In this document: in pieces, positions 35,843 to 45,411 of the stretch
How positions within the stretch are numbered: position 1 is the first letter of the stretch
Layout: every line of letters begins with the position of its first letter
NCBI GenBank assembly: GCA_964562455.1
Contig: CAZLTN010000013.1
Location: forward strand, 24,049 to 88,048
DNA: 64,000 nt
Origin: Ravibacter sp964562455
GTDB lineage: Bacteria > Bacteroidota > Bacteroidia > Cytophagales > Spirosomataceae
Direction of reading: 5' to 3'
Made by a program: the position numbers and the translations under genes
Notes under the pieces: model-generated
Seen by the model: only the letters and a program-made list of their open reading frames with translations
The model's database searches: none
Told to the model about the DNA's origin: nothing

Positions 35843-36541
35843 TTTTTTGAGATAACGTATCAGCAGGTACATACTCAGCAACAGAAGGACTGTTCCACCC
35901 AGGATACCATTGCGCACGTTGGTATTTTCAAACAGGTGCCCGTATTTATAGCCGATCAGGGCCGTAATTCCCAATAGCCAGACAAAGAGCGTATTGTACT
36001 CTTTGATCAGCCATCTCCTGTAATTGAACTCCATGCTGCCCAGGGTCTTCCCCAGTCCTCTGAAATCGATCAGCCAGCGATTTACCCGTTGTGTATACTC
36101 GTCGAATTCCCGGCCGAATTTATTCCTGAGAAAATTTTCTTCCGCCAGTACGATGGCCTGGTAGATAAACAGGAAAAATGGTATGACCACCACGACGTAG
36201 AACAGGGAGTTGGATAATACTCCTACTCCTGCAAGCATCAGGATGTTACCAACATACAGGGGATTGCGGCAGTGGCTGAACAACCCGCCGGTAACCAGTT
36301 GCTCGGCATATACCTTCTTATCTCTTCCACCCCTGATGATATAGGCCAGGCCGATGGTCATACCGCGCAGGATTTCCCCGGAGAACGTAATGGCCAACCC
36401 CAGTAAGAGCGGTATGAGGTAGTAGTCCGGCCCGAAAACCTTTTCGGTAAACAGCTCGGGAGAGGGGAGGAACAGAAGAAGGTACAGGAAAATGAATAAA
36501 TTGTTTCTGTATTTAAAGAAGAAATTACCGATTCCGATCAT
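35819..36541 (-). CDS. ICMT-like membrane methyltransferase
   Basis: A membrane protein of about 240 residues with five hydrophobic segments. The SAM-binding signature HCRNPLYVGNILMLAGVG and EENFLRNKFGREFDEYTQRVNRW define the isoprenylcysteine-methyltransferase-like/phospholipid-methyltransferase superfamily. I use the ATG at 36541 (MIGIGN); an in-frame start at 36592, 3 bp after the CmoA stop, is also possible. It follows CmoA on the same strand, so the two may be linked. Substrate unknown. Confidence 0.75.
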   Translation of the reverse strand: MIGIGNFFFKYRNNLFIFLYLLLFLPSPELFTEKVFGPDYYLIPLLLGLAITFSGEILRGMTIGLAYIIRGGRDKKVYAEQLVTGGLFSHCRNPLYVGNILMLAGVGVLSNSLFYVVVVIPFFLFIYQAIVLAEENFLRNKFGREFDEYTQRVNRWLIDFRGLGKTLGSMEFNYRRWLIKEYNTLFVWLLGITALIGYKYGHLFENTNVRNGILGGTVLLLLSMYLLIRYLKKSGTWVNN

Positions 36542-36594
36542 TTTTGTTAGTCGTAAAGTTTTTGTTACAAGGTAGCTCTTTCCCCCTCTCATCT

Positions 36595-37341
36595 CTACTC
36601 CGGCTTCTGCGCCACCACGCCGGAAAAATTATACCATTTGAAAAAAGTTTCGGCGTGATGAAAACCTGTTTCGCGCAATAGCAGCGAATTTTCCGAAAGC
36701 TTGTAGGGAATCAGCACGTTTTCCAGCGCTTCCCGCTTTTGCGATATTTCAAGCTCACTGTACTGGTTCCTTCTTTTATAATCGTAATAATAATTAATAA
36801 ACCTCCTGTTATAAAGGCTATCTTCAGTCAGCACTTTTTCGACAAGAATGAAAACACCGCCCGGCACCAGTCCGTCGAAAATCTGCTTCAGCAGCCTTTC
36901 CCTGTAGATTGGCCTGATAAATTGCAGGGTAAGGCACATGACCACTACCGAGGCATTCGAAATTCCGGGATCGTGCTGTAAATCAGCCTTTCGCAGGTCT
37001 ACCGGGCGTTTTACACCAGCCTCAGCCAGCTTTTTTTTGCATTTTTCGAGCATCTCGCGCGACTCATCCAGGCCGACAAACCTGATATCGTCGGCAACAA
37101 GGGAGTTCAGGCCTATTAGAGTAGTGCCGGTGGAGCAGCCGAGATCATATACGTCAGTGCCCTTCTGCACAAAGTCCGCGGCCAATTCGGCTACCATTCT
37201 CTGGATTTCTCCATAGAACGGCACCGAACGGTTGACCATGTCGTCGAAAACGCTGACAACGCTGTTGTTAAACTTGAAATCTGCCGGCTTATTGATTTCA
37301 TCTTTGAAGACAGCGTCCTGTCCCTGATTTGAAGTGGTCAT
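36595..37341 (-). CDS. cmoA: Carboxy-SAM synthase CmoA-like protein
   Basis: A 248-residue SAM-dependent enzyme that in gammaproteobacteria makes carboxy-SAM from SAM and prephenate for the CmoB-catalysed cmo5U34 tRNA modification. Here the SAM motif VYDLGCSTGTTLIGL (near 63) and the diagnostic YSELEISQKREALENVLIP (near 190) with the following LLRETGF are clear, close to the E. coli pattern. No cmoB gene is in this window; the neighbour is an ICMT-like methyltransferase. Identity by motif is good; its pathway in this organism is not established. Confidence 0.85.
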   Translation of the reverse strand: MTTSNQGQDAVFKDEINKPADFKFNNSVVSVFDDMVNRSVPFYGEIQRMVAELAADFVQKGTDVYDLGCSTGTTLIGLNSLVADDIRFVGLDESREMLEKCKKKLAEAGVKRPVDLRKADLQHDPGISNASVVVMCLTLQFIRPIYRERLLKQIFDGLVPGGVFILVEKVLTEDSLYNRRFINYYYDYKRRNQYSELEISQKREALENVLIPYKLSENSLLLRETGFHHAETFFKWYNFSGVVAQKPE

Positions 37342-37388
37342 GTAAAATCAATTTTTATTTACAAAAAGTCGTTGACAGATAAAAGCCG

Positions 37389-38831
37389 CTACCAGCCTCC
37401 ACCTAATGATCTGTAGAGCTGTAAAAGTGTAAGAAATTGCTGTTTTCTGATTCCTATCAGATCGACTTCGGCGGAAACCACCCCGTTTTGTGCCGTAACG
37501 ACCTCCAGGTAAGTAGCAGCTCCTACGATAAAGAGCTCGTTGGATACCGCAACGGCCTGCCTCAGCTCCGATACTTCTTCCTGTTTCAGATCATACATTT
37601 CCTCCAGCTTCTGAAGTCGCTTCAGATCTGTGGCGATTTCGTTAAAGCCGGACAGCACAAGCTTATTGTAGCGCAACAGGGCTTCTTTCATCTCGGCTTC
37701 TCTTATTTGTCTGCCGGCTTTGAGCCCTTTCCTGTTCAGCAACGGGGCAGACAAGCCTCCCAAAATACCGTATGCCAGCGAGCCGGGGGAGAAGATCAGT
37801 CCGCTCTTGAATGATTGCATGCCCAGGTCGGCGCTGATGTATAATGAAGGGAGAAAAGCCAGGTCGGCGGCGCGCAGCTCGGCATGGGAAGCGAGCAGCT
37901 CACTTTGCGCCTGGAGTATATCCGGTCTTTTACGAAGCATTTGCAGGGGAATCCCGGTCGATATGCTGTCAGGGAAATCCCGGAGCCGGAGCGGCTCTCC
38001 TCTTGGTATCGGTTGTGGAAACCGCCCGATGAGCATATTCAACCGGTTTTCGGAGGCGATGATTTCCTGAGAAATACTGGCAAGCGCTCCTTTAGAATTA
38101 AGAAGCTGCGCAGTAAACTGGTTGACTGCCAACTCATTTGCCCTTCCTGCCTGTTTCAGGTTCAGTACCGTTTCAGTTGCCTTGGTCTGAAGATCGATGT
38201 TGTAGCGCATGATCGCAAGCTCGCTGTCGAGTGCAAGCAGGTGATAGTACTCCCCGGCAATTTCGGCAATAAGGCTGGTAATAATAAGGTTCCGGCCGTG
38301 CCCGCTGGCTATGAACCTGTCCTGTGCAGCGTGACGAAGAGCCCTGAGCTTTCCCCAAAGATCGACTTCCCAGGAGCTTCTGATTCCCAGGTAGTAGTCG
38401 GGCAGGAACCCGGTCGGGATAGACTGTTTTTCGTTGATGTTGGGCGAAAAATTCGTGTCCCAGTTCCCTACGCCGTCCATTGTATAGTCCCCGTATTTCC
38501 GGCCTCCGCCCGAAACATCGGCGCTGAGGGTAGGGAGCATGGCGCCCCGGGCGGCGAGGATCCCCGCCCGGGACATTTCTATACGCTGCATTGCGATCCT
38601 GAGGTCGATGTTATTTTCAAGGGCGCTTGCTATCAATGAGTTCAGTTCTTCGTCGGCGAAAAAGTGCTCCCACTTTGTATCGGCCACACTGACTGTGTCA
38701 TATGCTCCTGCGTAGGTTTCAGGAATGGCCAGGTCTGATGCCGGAAGCGCAGTCCGGGTGGTCTGGCAGCCCGCAAAACCGAGTCCGGCCGCTATGCTGA
38801 TAAGAAGCAATATTCTTTTTGACGATGACAT
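37389..38831 (-). CDS. RND efflux outer-membrane lipoprotein, NodT/OprM family
   Basis: A 480-residue TolC-like trimeric channel subunit. A lipoprotein signal with lipobox FAGC (residues near 20) is followed by two repeats of the OEP domain (about 45-250 and 260-470) with long coiled-coil hairpins. Start is set at the ATG at 38831 (MSSSKR), since the longer reading adds only a His run encoded by ATGATGATG. It is the last gene of the RND operon. It exports whatever the pump at 38871 handles. Confidence 0.88.
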   Translation of the reverse strand: MSSSKRILLLISIAAGLGFAGCQTTRTALPASDLAIPETYAGAYDTVSVADTKWEHFFADEELNSLIASALENNIDLRIAMQRIEMSRAGILAARGAMLPTLSADVSGGGRKYGDYTMDGVGNWDTNFSPNINEKQSIPTGFLPDYYLGIRSSWEVDLWGKLRALRHAAQDRFIASGHGRNLIITSLIAEIAGEYYHLLALDSELAIMRYNIDLQTKATETVLNLKQAGRANELAVNQFTAQLLNSKGALASISQEIIASENRLNMLIGRFPQPIPRGEPLRLRDFPDSISTGIPLQMLRKRPDILQAQSELLASHAELRAADLAFLPSLYISADLGMQSFKSGLIFSPGSLAYGILGGLSAPLLNRKGLKAGRQIREAEMKEALLRYNKLVLSGFNEIATDLKRLQKLEEMYDLKQEEVSELRQAVAVSNELFIVGAATYLEVVTAQNGVVSAEVDLIGIRKQQFLTLLQLYRSLGGGW

Positions 38832-38870
38832 TTTACGATGATGATGATGATTTGACATGACTATGCGTCT

Positions 38871-41800
38871 TTATGCTGCCGGTGCGCTTTCAGGCTCGTG
38901 TTTTACGGCTTTCTTCCGGATCATGCTTGCGAAAAGGACGTATAATCCCGGAATAAGGAACACGCCGAAAATAGTACCGATCAGCATTCCTCCGGCGGCC
39001 GCTGTTCCGATGGAGCGGTTACCCAAAGCGCCGGCGCCGCTGGCTACCACGAGCGGTATCAGACCGGCAATAAATGCAAATGATGTCATCAGGATAGGCC
39101 GTAGACGTTCGGAAGCTCCCTCGAGCGCAGCTTCGAGGACGGTACGTCCTTCGGCCTGCCTGATAATGGCATATTCGACAATCAGGATAGCGTTTTTTCC
39201 CAGCAGCCCTATGAGCATAACGAGCGAAACCTGGGCATAGATGTTATTTTCGAGCCCGAACAGTTTAAGCGCCAGAAATGCCCCGAATATCCCGACAGGC
39301 AGGGACAGGAGCACCGGTAACGGAAGAAGAAAACTTTCGTACTGGGCAGCCAGCAGAAGGTAGACGAAAATAAGACATATAGCGAAAATGTAGAGCGTCT
39401 GGTTGCCTGCCAGGATTTCCTCGCGGGTCATACCCGACCAGTCGTAGGTATAACCCCTGGGAAGCTTTTCTTCGGCCAGCCGTTCAACCGCTTTAATGGC
39501 ATCACCGCTACTGAATCCCGCAGCAGCTTCTCCATTGATCATGGCTGAAGTAAACATATTGTAGCGCGTCAACTGCTCCGGACCGTAGACCCGCTCCAGC
39601 CGGATGAAGGTCGAGAACGCCACCATTTCGCCCCGGTCGTTTTTAACGAATAGCTTGGAAATGTCTTCGGGGTTCCTCCGGTAATCCGGATCGGCCTGTA
39701 CCATCACCTTGTACATCTGGTTGAAACGGATAAAGTTAGAAGCGTAAAAGCTCCCTACGAATGTCTGCAGTGTGCTCATCGCGTTTTCGACGGTGACGCC
39801 CTTTTTTGCCGCCATATCGGTATCGAGGTGAATGAGGTACTGCGGGAAATTGGCATCGAAGCTGGTAAAAGCTTCTTTTATCTCGGGAGAGTCATTAAGG
39901 GCCTGTACAAACTCATTGATAATGGAGGCGGCTTCCTGAAGGTCGCCCTTCCCGCTGCGGTCCTGTATCCGGAGCTCGAACCCGCTGGAGTTACCGAACC
40001 CGGGTACGGTAGGAGGAGGGAAGTACTGGATGTCGGCGCCCTTGATGTTTTTGGTGAGTTCCTGCATTTTTTCGATGATGTCCTGCACCGATTCAGTCCG
40101 TTCTTCCCATGGGGCCAGGTTGATCATCCCCATTCCATAGGAAGCCCCGGCGGCTTCCGTCATGAGGCTGTAACCGGCGAGCGTAGCCACCGATTCTACA
40201 GCGTCGAGCTGCTCGGCAGCCTTTTGAATTTCGTCCAGCACGACTTCCGTTCTTTCAACAGTAGCTCCGACCGGCGAAGTGACGTTTACATAAAGGACTC
40301 CCTGGTCTTCGGTAGGGATAAAGCCGGTGGGCAACACGGAGTTAACTCCCCAGGTAGCTATTGTAAAGGCGATAAGGAGCCCGATAGTGATAATCCTGCG
40401 GGAAGCGATGGTATTGAGAACGCGCCGGTACCTGCCTGCCAAGGCATCATAACCCCTGTTGAATTTGTCAAAGAACCTGTCGAGAATGTTCTTTTTCTTC
40501 TTCGCTTCACCGTGAGTGTCTTTGAGCATAAGGGCGCAGAGGGCCGGTGTAAGGGTGAGCGCGTTGATCCCGGAAATGACGATCGAGATGGCAAGTGTCA
40601 GCGAAAACTGCCGGTAGAAAATACCTACAGGTCCGGAAAGAAAGGCTACCGGCACGAATACGGCCGACATCACAAGCGTAATGGCTACGATCGCGCTGCT
40701 CATTTCTTTCATTGCTGCGAAGGTGGCCTCTCTCGGCGGCAGGTGCTCGACCGTCATTTTGGCGTGGACGGCTTCAACTACCACAATGGCGTTGTCGACC
40801 ACGATCCCGATAGCGAGCACAAGTGCGAAAAGCGTGAGGAGGTTGATGGAGAATCCCATGAGCTGCATAAAAGCGAACGTCCCGATAAGCGCGACGGGTA
40901 CAGCCAGGGCGGGGATGAGTGTGGATCTGAAGTCCTGCAAAAACAGGAACACGATCAGGATCACGAGGATAAAGGCCTCGAACAGGGTACGTACCACTTC
41001 CTGGATAGAAGCGTCAAGGAAGCGGGAAACGTCGTAAGAGACGACGTAGGTCATGCCGGGAGGGAAGGTGGTTTCCTTCAGCTCTTCTATTCTCTTTTTG
41101 ATATTGGCGATCACTTCCCGTGCATTGGAGCCTGGGCGCTGTTTCAGTATGATGGAGGCTGACGGCCTGCCGTCCGATTTGGAGGTCATACTGTAATCGA
41201 GCGAACCGAATTCGATGTCCGCGACGTCTTTTAGCTTGAGCATCGAGCCGTCGGCATTCGATTTGATCACGATATTTTCATATTGATAAGGCTCATTGAG
41301 CTTTCCCGTATATCTCAGCACGTACTGAAGCATCTGTGCATCCCTGCCGGAGCTGATGCCTGATTTTCCGGGTGCGGCTTCTACGTTCTGGCTCCGGATC
41401 GCCTGGATGACCTCTTCTGTCGATACTTTGTAACTCGCCATACGGTCGGGCTTCAGCCATACCCGCATGGAATAGTCCTTAAGGCCTTTGATTTCGGCGA
41501 AGCCGACACCGTCGATACGTTTCAGCTCGGCCAGGATGTTGATGTCGGCGAAGTTGTAAACAAAATCTTCTCCAAGAGTGGTATCTGCCGACATGATGTC
41601 GAGGTACATCAGCATACTGTTTACCTCTTTTTCGGTAGTCACACCGGCCTTGATCACCTCTTCCGGAAGTTCGTCGATTACGGTTTGCACCCTGTTCTGG
41701 ACGTTTACCGCCGCCAGGTCGGGATCGGTACCTACCTGGAACGAGATCTGAATGATCGTGACTCCGTCATTCCCGGAAACCGACGACATATAGGTCATGC

Positions 41801-42020
41801 CGGGCACACCGTTAATAGCGCGCTCGAGGGGAATGGCAACAGCTTTGGAGCAAACTTCCGCGTTGGCCCCCGTATACCGGGCAGTTACGACAACCGAAGG
41901 AGGAACGATATCGGGGAACTGCGTAATAGGAAGGCCTACCAGCGCGAGGAGTCCCAGAAGAACAAAAAACAGGGATATTACCAACGATAATATCGGCCTT
42001 TTAATGAAATTATCAAACAT
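38871..42020 (-). CDS. RND efflux permease, HAE1/AcrB type
   Basis: A 1049-residue proton-driven inner-membrane pump with twelve transmembrane segments and two large periplasmic loops. The proton-relay Asp pair is in ALVLAIGIVVDNAIVVVEAV (near 400-415), and GFIPTEDQGVLYVNVT and GKNAILIVEYA near 965 are HAE1 features. It lies 2 bp after the adaptor gene and 39 bp before the channel gene. The lack of metal-binding CusA-type residues suggests drug or amphiphile export, but this is inference. Confidence 0.92.
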   Translation of the reverse strand: MFDNFIKRPILSLVISLFFVLLGLLALVGLPITQFPDIVPPSVVVTARYTGANAEVCSKAVAIPLERAINGVPGMTYMSSVSGNDGVTIIQISFQVGTDPDLAAVNVQNRVQTVIDELPEEVIKAGVTTEKEVNSMLMYLDIMSADTTLGEDFVYNFADINILAELKRIDGVGFAEIKGLKDYSMRVWLKPDRMASYKVSTEEVIQAIRSQNVEAAPGKSGISSGRDAQMLQYVLRYTGKLNEPYQYENIVIKSNADGSMLKLKDVADIEFGSLDYSMTSKSDGRPSASIILKQRPGSNAREVIANIKKRIEELKETTFPPGMTYVVSYDVSRFLDASIQEVVRTLFEAFILVILIVFLFLQDFRSTLIPALAVPVALIGTFAFMQLMGFSINLLTLFALVLAIGIVVDNAIVVVEAVHAKMTVEHLPPREATFAAMKEMSSAIVAITLVMSAVFVPVAFLSGPVGIFYRQFSLTLAISIVISGINALTLTPALCALMLKDTHGEAKKKKNILDRFFDKFNRGYDALAGRYRRVLNTIASRRIITIGLLIAFTIATWGVNSVLPTGFIPTEDQGVLYVNVTSPVGATVERTEVVLDEIQKAAEQLDAVESVATLAGYSLMTEAAGASYGMGMINLAPWEERTESVQDIIEKMQELTKNIKGADIQYFPPPTVPGFGNSSGFELRIQDRSGKGDLQEAASIINEFVQALNDSPEIKEAFTSFDANFPQYLIHLDTDMAAKKGVTVENAMSTLQTFVGSFYASNFIRFNQMYKVMVQADPDYRRNPEDISKLFVKNDRGEMVAFSTFIRLERVYGPEQLTRYNMFTSAMINGEAAAGFSSGDAIKAVERLAEEKLPRGYTYDWSGMTREEILAGNQTLYIFAICLIFVYLLLAAQYESFLLPLPVLLSLPVGIFGAFLALKLFGLENNIYAQVSLVMLIGLLGKNAILIVEYAIIRQAEGRTVLEAALEGASERLRPILMTSFAFIAGLIPLVVASGAGALGNRSIGTAAAGGMLIGTIFGVFLIPGLYVLFASMIRKKAVKHEPESAPAA

Positions 42021-42022
42021 AG

Positions 42023-43117
42023 TTATTCCGCAGTTACGAGCCTGGTTTTGATCACCTGCCCCTCCTTAAGCGACTGGGTTCCTTCATATACGATCTTCTC
42101 GCCCTTTTCCAGGCCCGATTCCACAACATAGTAGTGGCCTGTCCTGGTTTTGGGGAGGAAAGCCCTGGTTTTCACCTGGCTGGAGTCGCCGACAACGAAA
42201 ACATAGCTTTTGTCCTGGATTTCAAAGACTGCTTTCTGGGGTACCAGCAGGGAGCTGTCAATCACGTTTGTCAGCCTGATTGTACCGCTGGAACCGTGCT
42301 TCAGGATTTTCTCGCTGTTCAGGAAACGGGCGCGGAAAGCGATGGAACCTGTGCTTTCATCAAATTCGCCTTCCAATGTCTCGATCTTTCCTTTGCTCGG
42401 GAACTTCGAACCGTCGGCCAGGTATAGGTCCACCTGTCCGTGCTCGCTGCCATCCTGGTTCGACTTTACATATTCGAGATATTCCTTTTCAGATACGTTA
42501 AAATATACGTTTACCGCTTTTATATCCGAAACGGTGGTGAGGAGCGTACCTTCGTTGATCAGGCTACCCATTTTGTAGGGAATCCTGTCGATCACGCCGT
42601 CGAACGGGGCTTTGATATTGGTGTAGGCGAGGTTGATCGCAGCGCTCGACTCGGCTGAGCGGGCAGCTTGGATTTTGGCGGCAAGCGCGTCGTATTTTGC
42701 ATTGGCGACGTCGAGCTCACTCTGTGAAACCACATTCTTTGCGACAAGGTCCTTCACCCGGTTTACTTCCAGTTCCATCGCTTTCGCTTCTGCGATCACG
42801 CTCTGTAGGTTGGCTTTGGCCGTAGCCAGCTCGGTCTGGTATTCTTCGCTGTTGATGCGGAAAAGCAACTGGCCCTGCCTGACCTCCTGTCCTTCGTCCA
42901 CATAGATCTGTTCGAGATAGCCTTTTACCCGGGCATAGATCTCGACGTTTCTTACGGCGTGGATGTCGCCTACATACTCGCGATGCAGGGAGATGGGTTC
43001 GGGGGTAAGTACGACTGCCGGGTATACCTCCGGTTCGGCGTGTTGATTTTCATTTGAAGCGGTTGAGCTGCAGCCCCAATATAAAAGGCTTAACAGCAAC
43101 AGGTAATTGCTCTTCAT
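42023..43117 (-). CDS. RND efflux periplasmic adaptor, MFP/AcrA type
   Basis: A 364-residue lipoprotein (lipobox YWGC near residue 16) with barrel-sandwich hybrid, alpha-hairpin and beta-barrel domains: ARVKGYLEQIYVDEGQEVRQGQLLF, the coiled coil LQSVIAEAKAMELEVNRVKDL, and INLAYTNIKAPFDGVIDR. It links pump and channel across the periplasm and is the first certain gene of the RND operon. Confidence 0.92.
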   Translation of the reverse strand: MKSNYLLLLSLLYWGCSSTASNENQHAEPEVYPAVVLTPEPISLHREYVGDIHAVRNVEIYARVKGYLEQIYVDEGQEVRQGQLLFRINSEEYQTELATAKANLQSVIAEAKAMELEVNRVKDLVAKNVVSQSELDVANAKYDALAAKIQAARSAESSAAINLAYTNIKAPFDGVIDRIPYKMGSLINEGTLLTTVSDIKAVNVYFNVSEKEYLEYVKSNQDGSEHGQVDLYLADGSKFPSKGKIETLEGEFDESTGSIAFRARFLNSEKILKHGSSGTIRLTNVIDSSLLVPQKAVFEIQDKSYVFVVGDSSQVKTRAFLPKTRTGHYYVVESGLEKGEKIVYEGTQSLKEGQVIKTRLVTAE

Positions 43118-43209
43118 GGCAAACTGGAAAAACGTGAATGAAAGCTATGGGAATAGCTTTAGAAAATAAATTCAGGAAAAATAAGAAAACGGGTTCCCCG
43201 TGAAAGAGG

Positions 43210-43626
43210 TTAACGCTGGGGAGGCGGATACACCGAACCGGGGTGGACAATGCAGAACCCGGTGAGAATTTTTTCCGAAATAACCTGGCATATCAATCGC
43301 AGCGGACGCCAAGAATAAAGAGGCGACGGAGACTGATCGTCGGGCTGATCCTGCGAAAAAAAGCCCTCCGGAGCATCGTTGCCCCAGGAGCCGTCGTTTT
43401 CTTCGCAATGATTGCTGCCCGAATAATCGAGCAGGATAACTTCACTTTCGGAATAATCCACATAGCAGGAAGAACCGAATTCCGCCTCTTCTTCAAGCTC
43501 GGAGGAGCAGGCTTCTGCATCGGGGAGATAACCGGAGAGCGGACTGTACCCATACCCGTTGCCGGCCACCAGCAAAAGCGTCAGCAGGAAAGCGGGTAAG
43601 AAGAATTTTGCCACCGGTATCTTCAT
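43210..43626 (-). CDS. Small secreted acidic, Cys-containing protein, unknown function
   Basis: A 138-residue protein with a good signal peptide (about 1-26, GNGYG). The mature part is strongly acidic with Cys-Glu-Glu clusters (ACSSELEEEAEFGSSCYVD, NHCEENDGSWGND) and a proline-rich tail. No family is recognised. It precedes the adaptor gene by 92 bp on the same strand and is probably part of the efflux operon, so a metal-binding or substrate-sensing role is conceivable (inference). The 292 bp upstream (43627-43918) are AT-rich with no gene visible. Confidence 0.55.
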   Translation of the reverse strand: MKIPVAKFFLPAFLLTLLLVAGNGYGYSPLSGYLPDAEACSSELEEEAEFGSSCYVDYSESEVILLDYSGSNHCEENDGSWGNDAPEGFFSQDQPDDQSPSPLYSWRPLRLICQVISEKILTGFCIVHPGSVYPPPQR

Positions 43627-43918
43627 GTTCTGAAAGATAGAAGCCGGGCTTTCAAATCGCCCGAAAATTCATTGTCAATAATGATGACAGCAGTTGAGTA
43701 GCTGAAAGCAGACTCCTTTAATGTGCAAAAATAATAGGAAAATTTTAATCTGCCTAGAAATATGTCGATACAGATTATTTTGATATACCTGTTCCTGTTG
43801 CTGATAAGGAAGGTTTTTCAAAGAACCGGCTATTCCTGCTTTGGGTGAAATCGGATTATTAATTGTACTTCTCCAATTTTAGCCAGAACATTGGCTTTGG
43901 AATTTTACCCGGGAATTG

Positions 43919-45403
43919 CTATTCGGTTACGAGCTGCTTCAGTGCATTTTTGAGTGCTTCGGTCTTAAAACGCCTTTGTAGGACGACCGGCGCCGCCATC
44001 CGGACTTTGCAGGAAAATATATCGCAGCGCTCGCAGGTTCCGCTAACTTCTGCAACAGCCAGCTCGGGAGATGATAGGAATTTTATTTTGTCTACCGAAA
44101 CGGGATCAAGGAAAATACCCATGGTGACGCTTACATTCTTAATATTGGGCGCCATGTTTTTGGCGAAGCTGATGACCAGATATTTCTCCCGGGTACCTAC
44201 GTATTCGCTGACCTGAGCCTTGCACAGGATTTTCCCCCTGGCGTCGGGCTGCTCGGCAAGCTCCTGTAAAATAGTAAGTCCTACCCAGCGCCTGCAATAA
44301 TGCTCGTCTTTTTTGGTATGCGGGTAATGCTTCCTTCCCAGATGGAGCTCTTTCGTCATATCGAAACGGTTATGACCAGGGTAGCTGTTGAAGCGGAGGA
44401 AGAACAACTGGTTGATGCCGAAAAACTTAGGAAAGACATTGCTTGCCCGGTAGCAGAACGACTCGGGGGTGGTATTGAAATATTCGACGATTTCAAGAAG
44501 CTTGTCGGGCTGCCAGGTATCGAGCGCAAAGAAATCTTCCAGGCGTTTGACCAGCAAAGATCTTTTGATCAGGATTGCACTGGCAAAATAAGAGGCAAAA
44601 TAGTTGTTGAGAAGCTGCTCAAAAGACTCAGCCTCCACTAAGGCGGTTGTGAAAAGCCTTTTTTTCAGGTTCAGGAACTGGTAGCCCACTTCCCTGCCCA
44701 ATATAAAAGTCCGCTGAACGCGGGACAGGCGCTTGTTGAGCAATAGTAACGTATGTCCTTTTTTAGGGATAGCCAGGGAACGGACGTCATCGAGTTCGGG
44801 ATGATCCTTGTCGTCCAGCGCCTGTATCCTGTATCCGTATTCGTTTTCCAGTAAGGACGTAAGGTAAAGTTCATCGGGTAACTGGTCCTCCGGGATGGAT
44901 TTTTCTGCCAGGAAACGCTCTGCTTCCTGCTCCAGGTCCTCGAAGTAGTTGTCGTACATTTCCTGGTAGGTACGCAGGGCTGAAAAATAGAATTGCTCGA
45001 CGGACATGTTATAGTTCCGCGCAATTTCAATCAGCGTACCGATAAAAGCACTCGTTTTAGTCGGCGCGTCAGACAGCAACTGCAAAAGGGTGGCGGGATC
45101 GATGCCGAACAGCTCGAGCGGGAGCTCGGTAAGGATGGCAGAATCGAGGAGCTCGGTAATCGGCTCCATCCGCTTGCTGAGCTTCGGCGAAGTAAGCGCG
45201 TTGATATCGACTTCCATCGCCGAAGCCAGCGCCTTTACTTTATCAGGCTTAGGGTATTTTTTTCCCTTTTCTATTTCGTTGATATAGGAAACGGAAAGCC
45301 CTGATTGTGCCGACAGATCGGACAATGAGAGCTTTTTTTCAATTCTAAGCTGCTTGAGCTTCAGCCCGAACAGGAGCCTGGTGTTTTCTGATTTTGCCGC
45401 CAA
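43919..45403 (-). CDS. XRE-family regulator of the ScfR/RamB type
   Basis: A 494-residue DNA-binding regulator. Residues 12-66 are an XRE helix-turn-helix (LRIEKKLSLSDLSAQSGLSVSYINEIEKGKKYPKPD). A middle IrrE/ImmA-like domain (TFILGREVGYQFL) lacks the His of the usual HExxH zinc site. The C-terminal domain, ending CERCDIFSC, is the short-chain fatty-acyl transcriptional regulator type, like RamB/PrpC-linked regulators that sense acetyl- or propionyl-CoA status. No glyoxylate or methylcitrate gene is adjacent, so the target is unknown. It is single, followed by a 292-bp gene-free gap. Confidence 0.85.
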   Translation of the reverse strand: MAAKSENTRLLFGLKLKQLRIEKKLSLSDLSAQSGLSVSYINEIEKGKKYPKPDKVKALASAMEVDINALTSPKLSKRMEPITELLDSAILTELPLELFGIDPATLLQLLSDAPTKTSAFIGTLIEIARNYNMSVEQFYFSALRTYQEMYDNYFEDLEQEAERFLAEKSIPEDQLPDELYLTSLLENEYGYRIQALDDKDHPELDDVRSLAIPKKGHTLLLLNKRLSRVQRTFILGREVGYQFLNLKKRLFTTALVEAESFEQLLNNYFASYFASAILIKRSLLVKRLEDFFALDTWQPDKLLEIVEYFNTTPESFCYRASNVFPKFFGINQLFFLRFNSYPGHNRFDMTKELHLGRKHYPHTKKDEHYCRRWVGLTILQELAEQPDARGKILCKAQVSEYVGTREKYLVISFAKNMAPNIKNVSVTMGIFLDPVSVDKIKFLSSPELAVAEVSGTCERCDIFSCKVRMAAPVVLQRRFKTEALKNALKQLVTE

Positions 45404-45411
45404 TGGAAGCC

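Noticed and set aside
38832..38858. His-rich N-terminus of the outer-membrane channel as an affinity-like or metal-binding tag
   Set aside because: It arises from an ATGATGATG stretch before the plausible start at 38831 and a lipoprotein signal should start there.
39828..41162. 444-residue open frame on the plus strand
   Set aside because: Exactly antisense to the certain RND permease gene; composition is charged and repetitive with no family motif.
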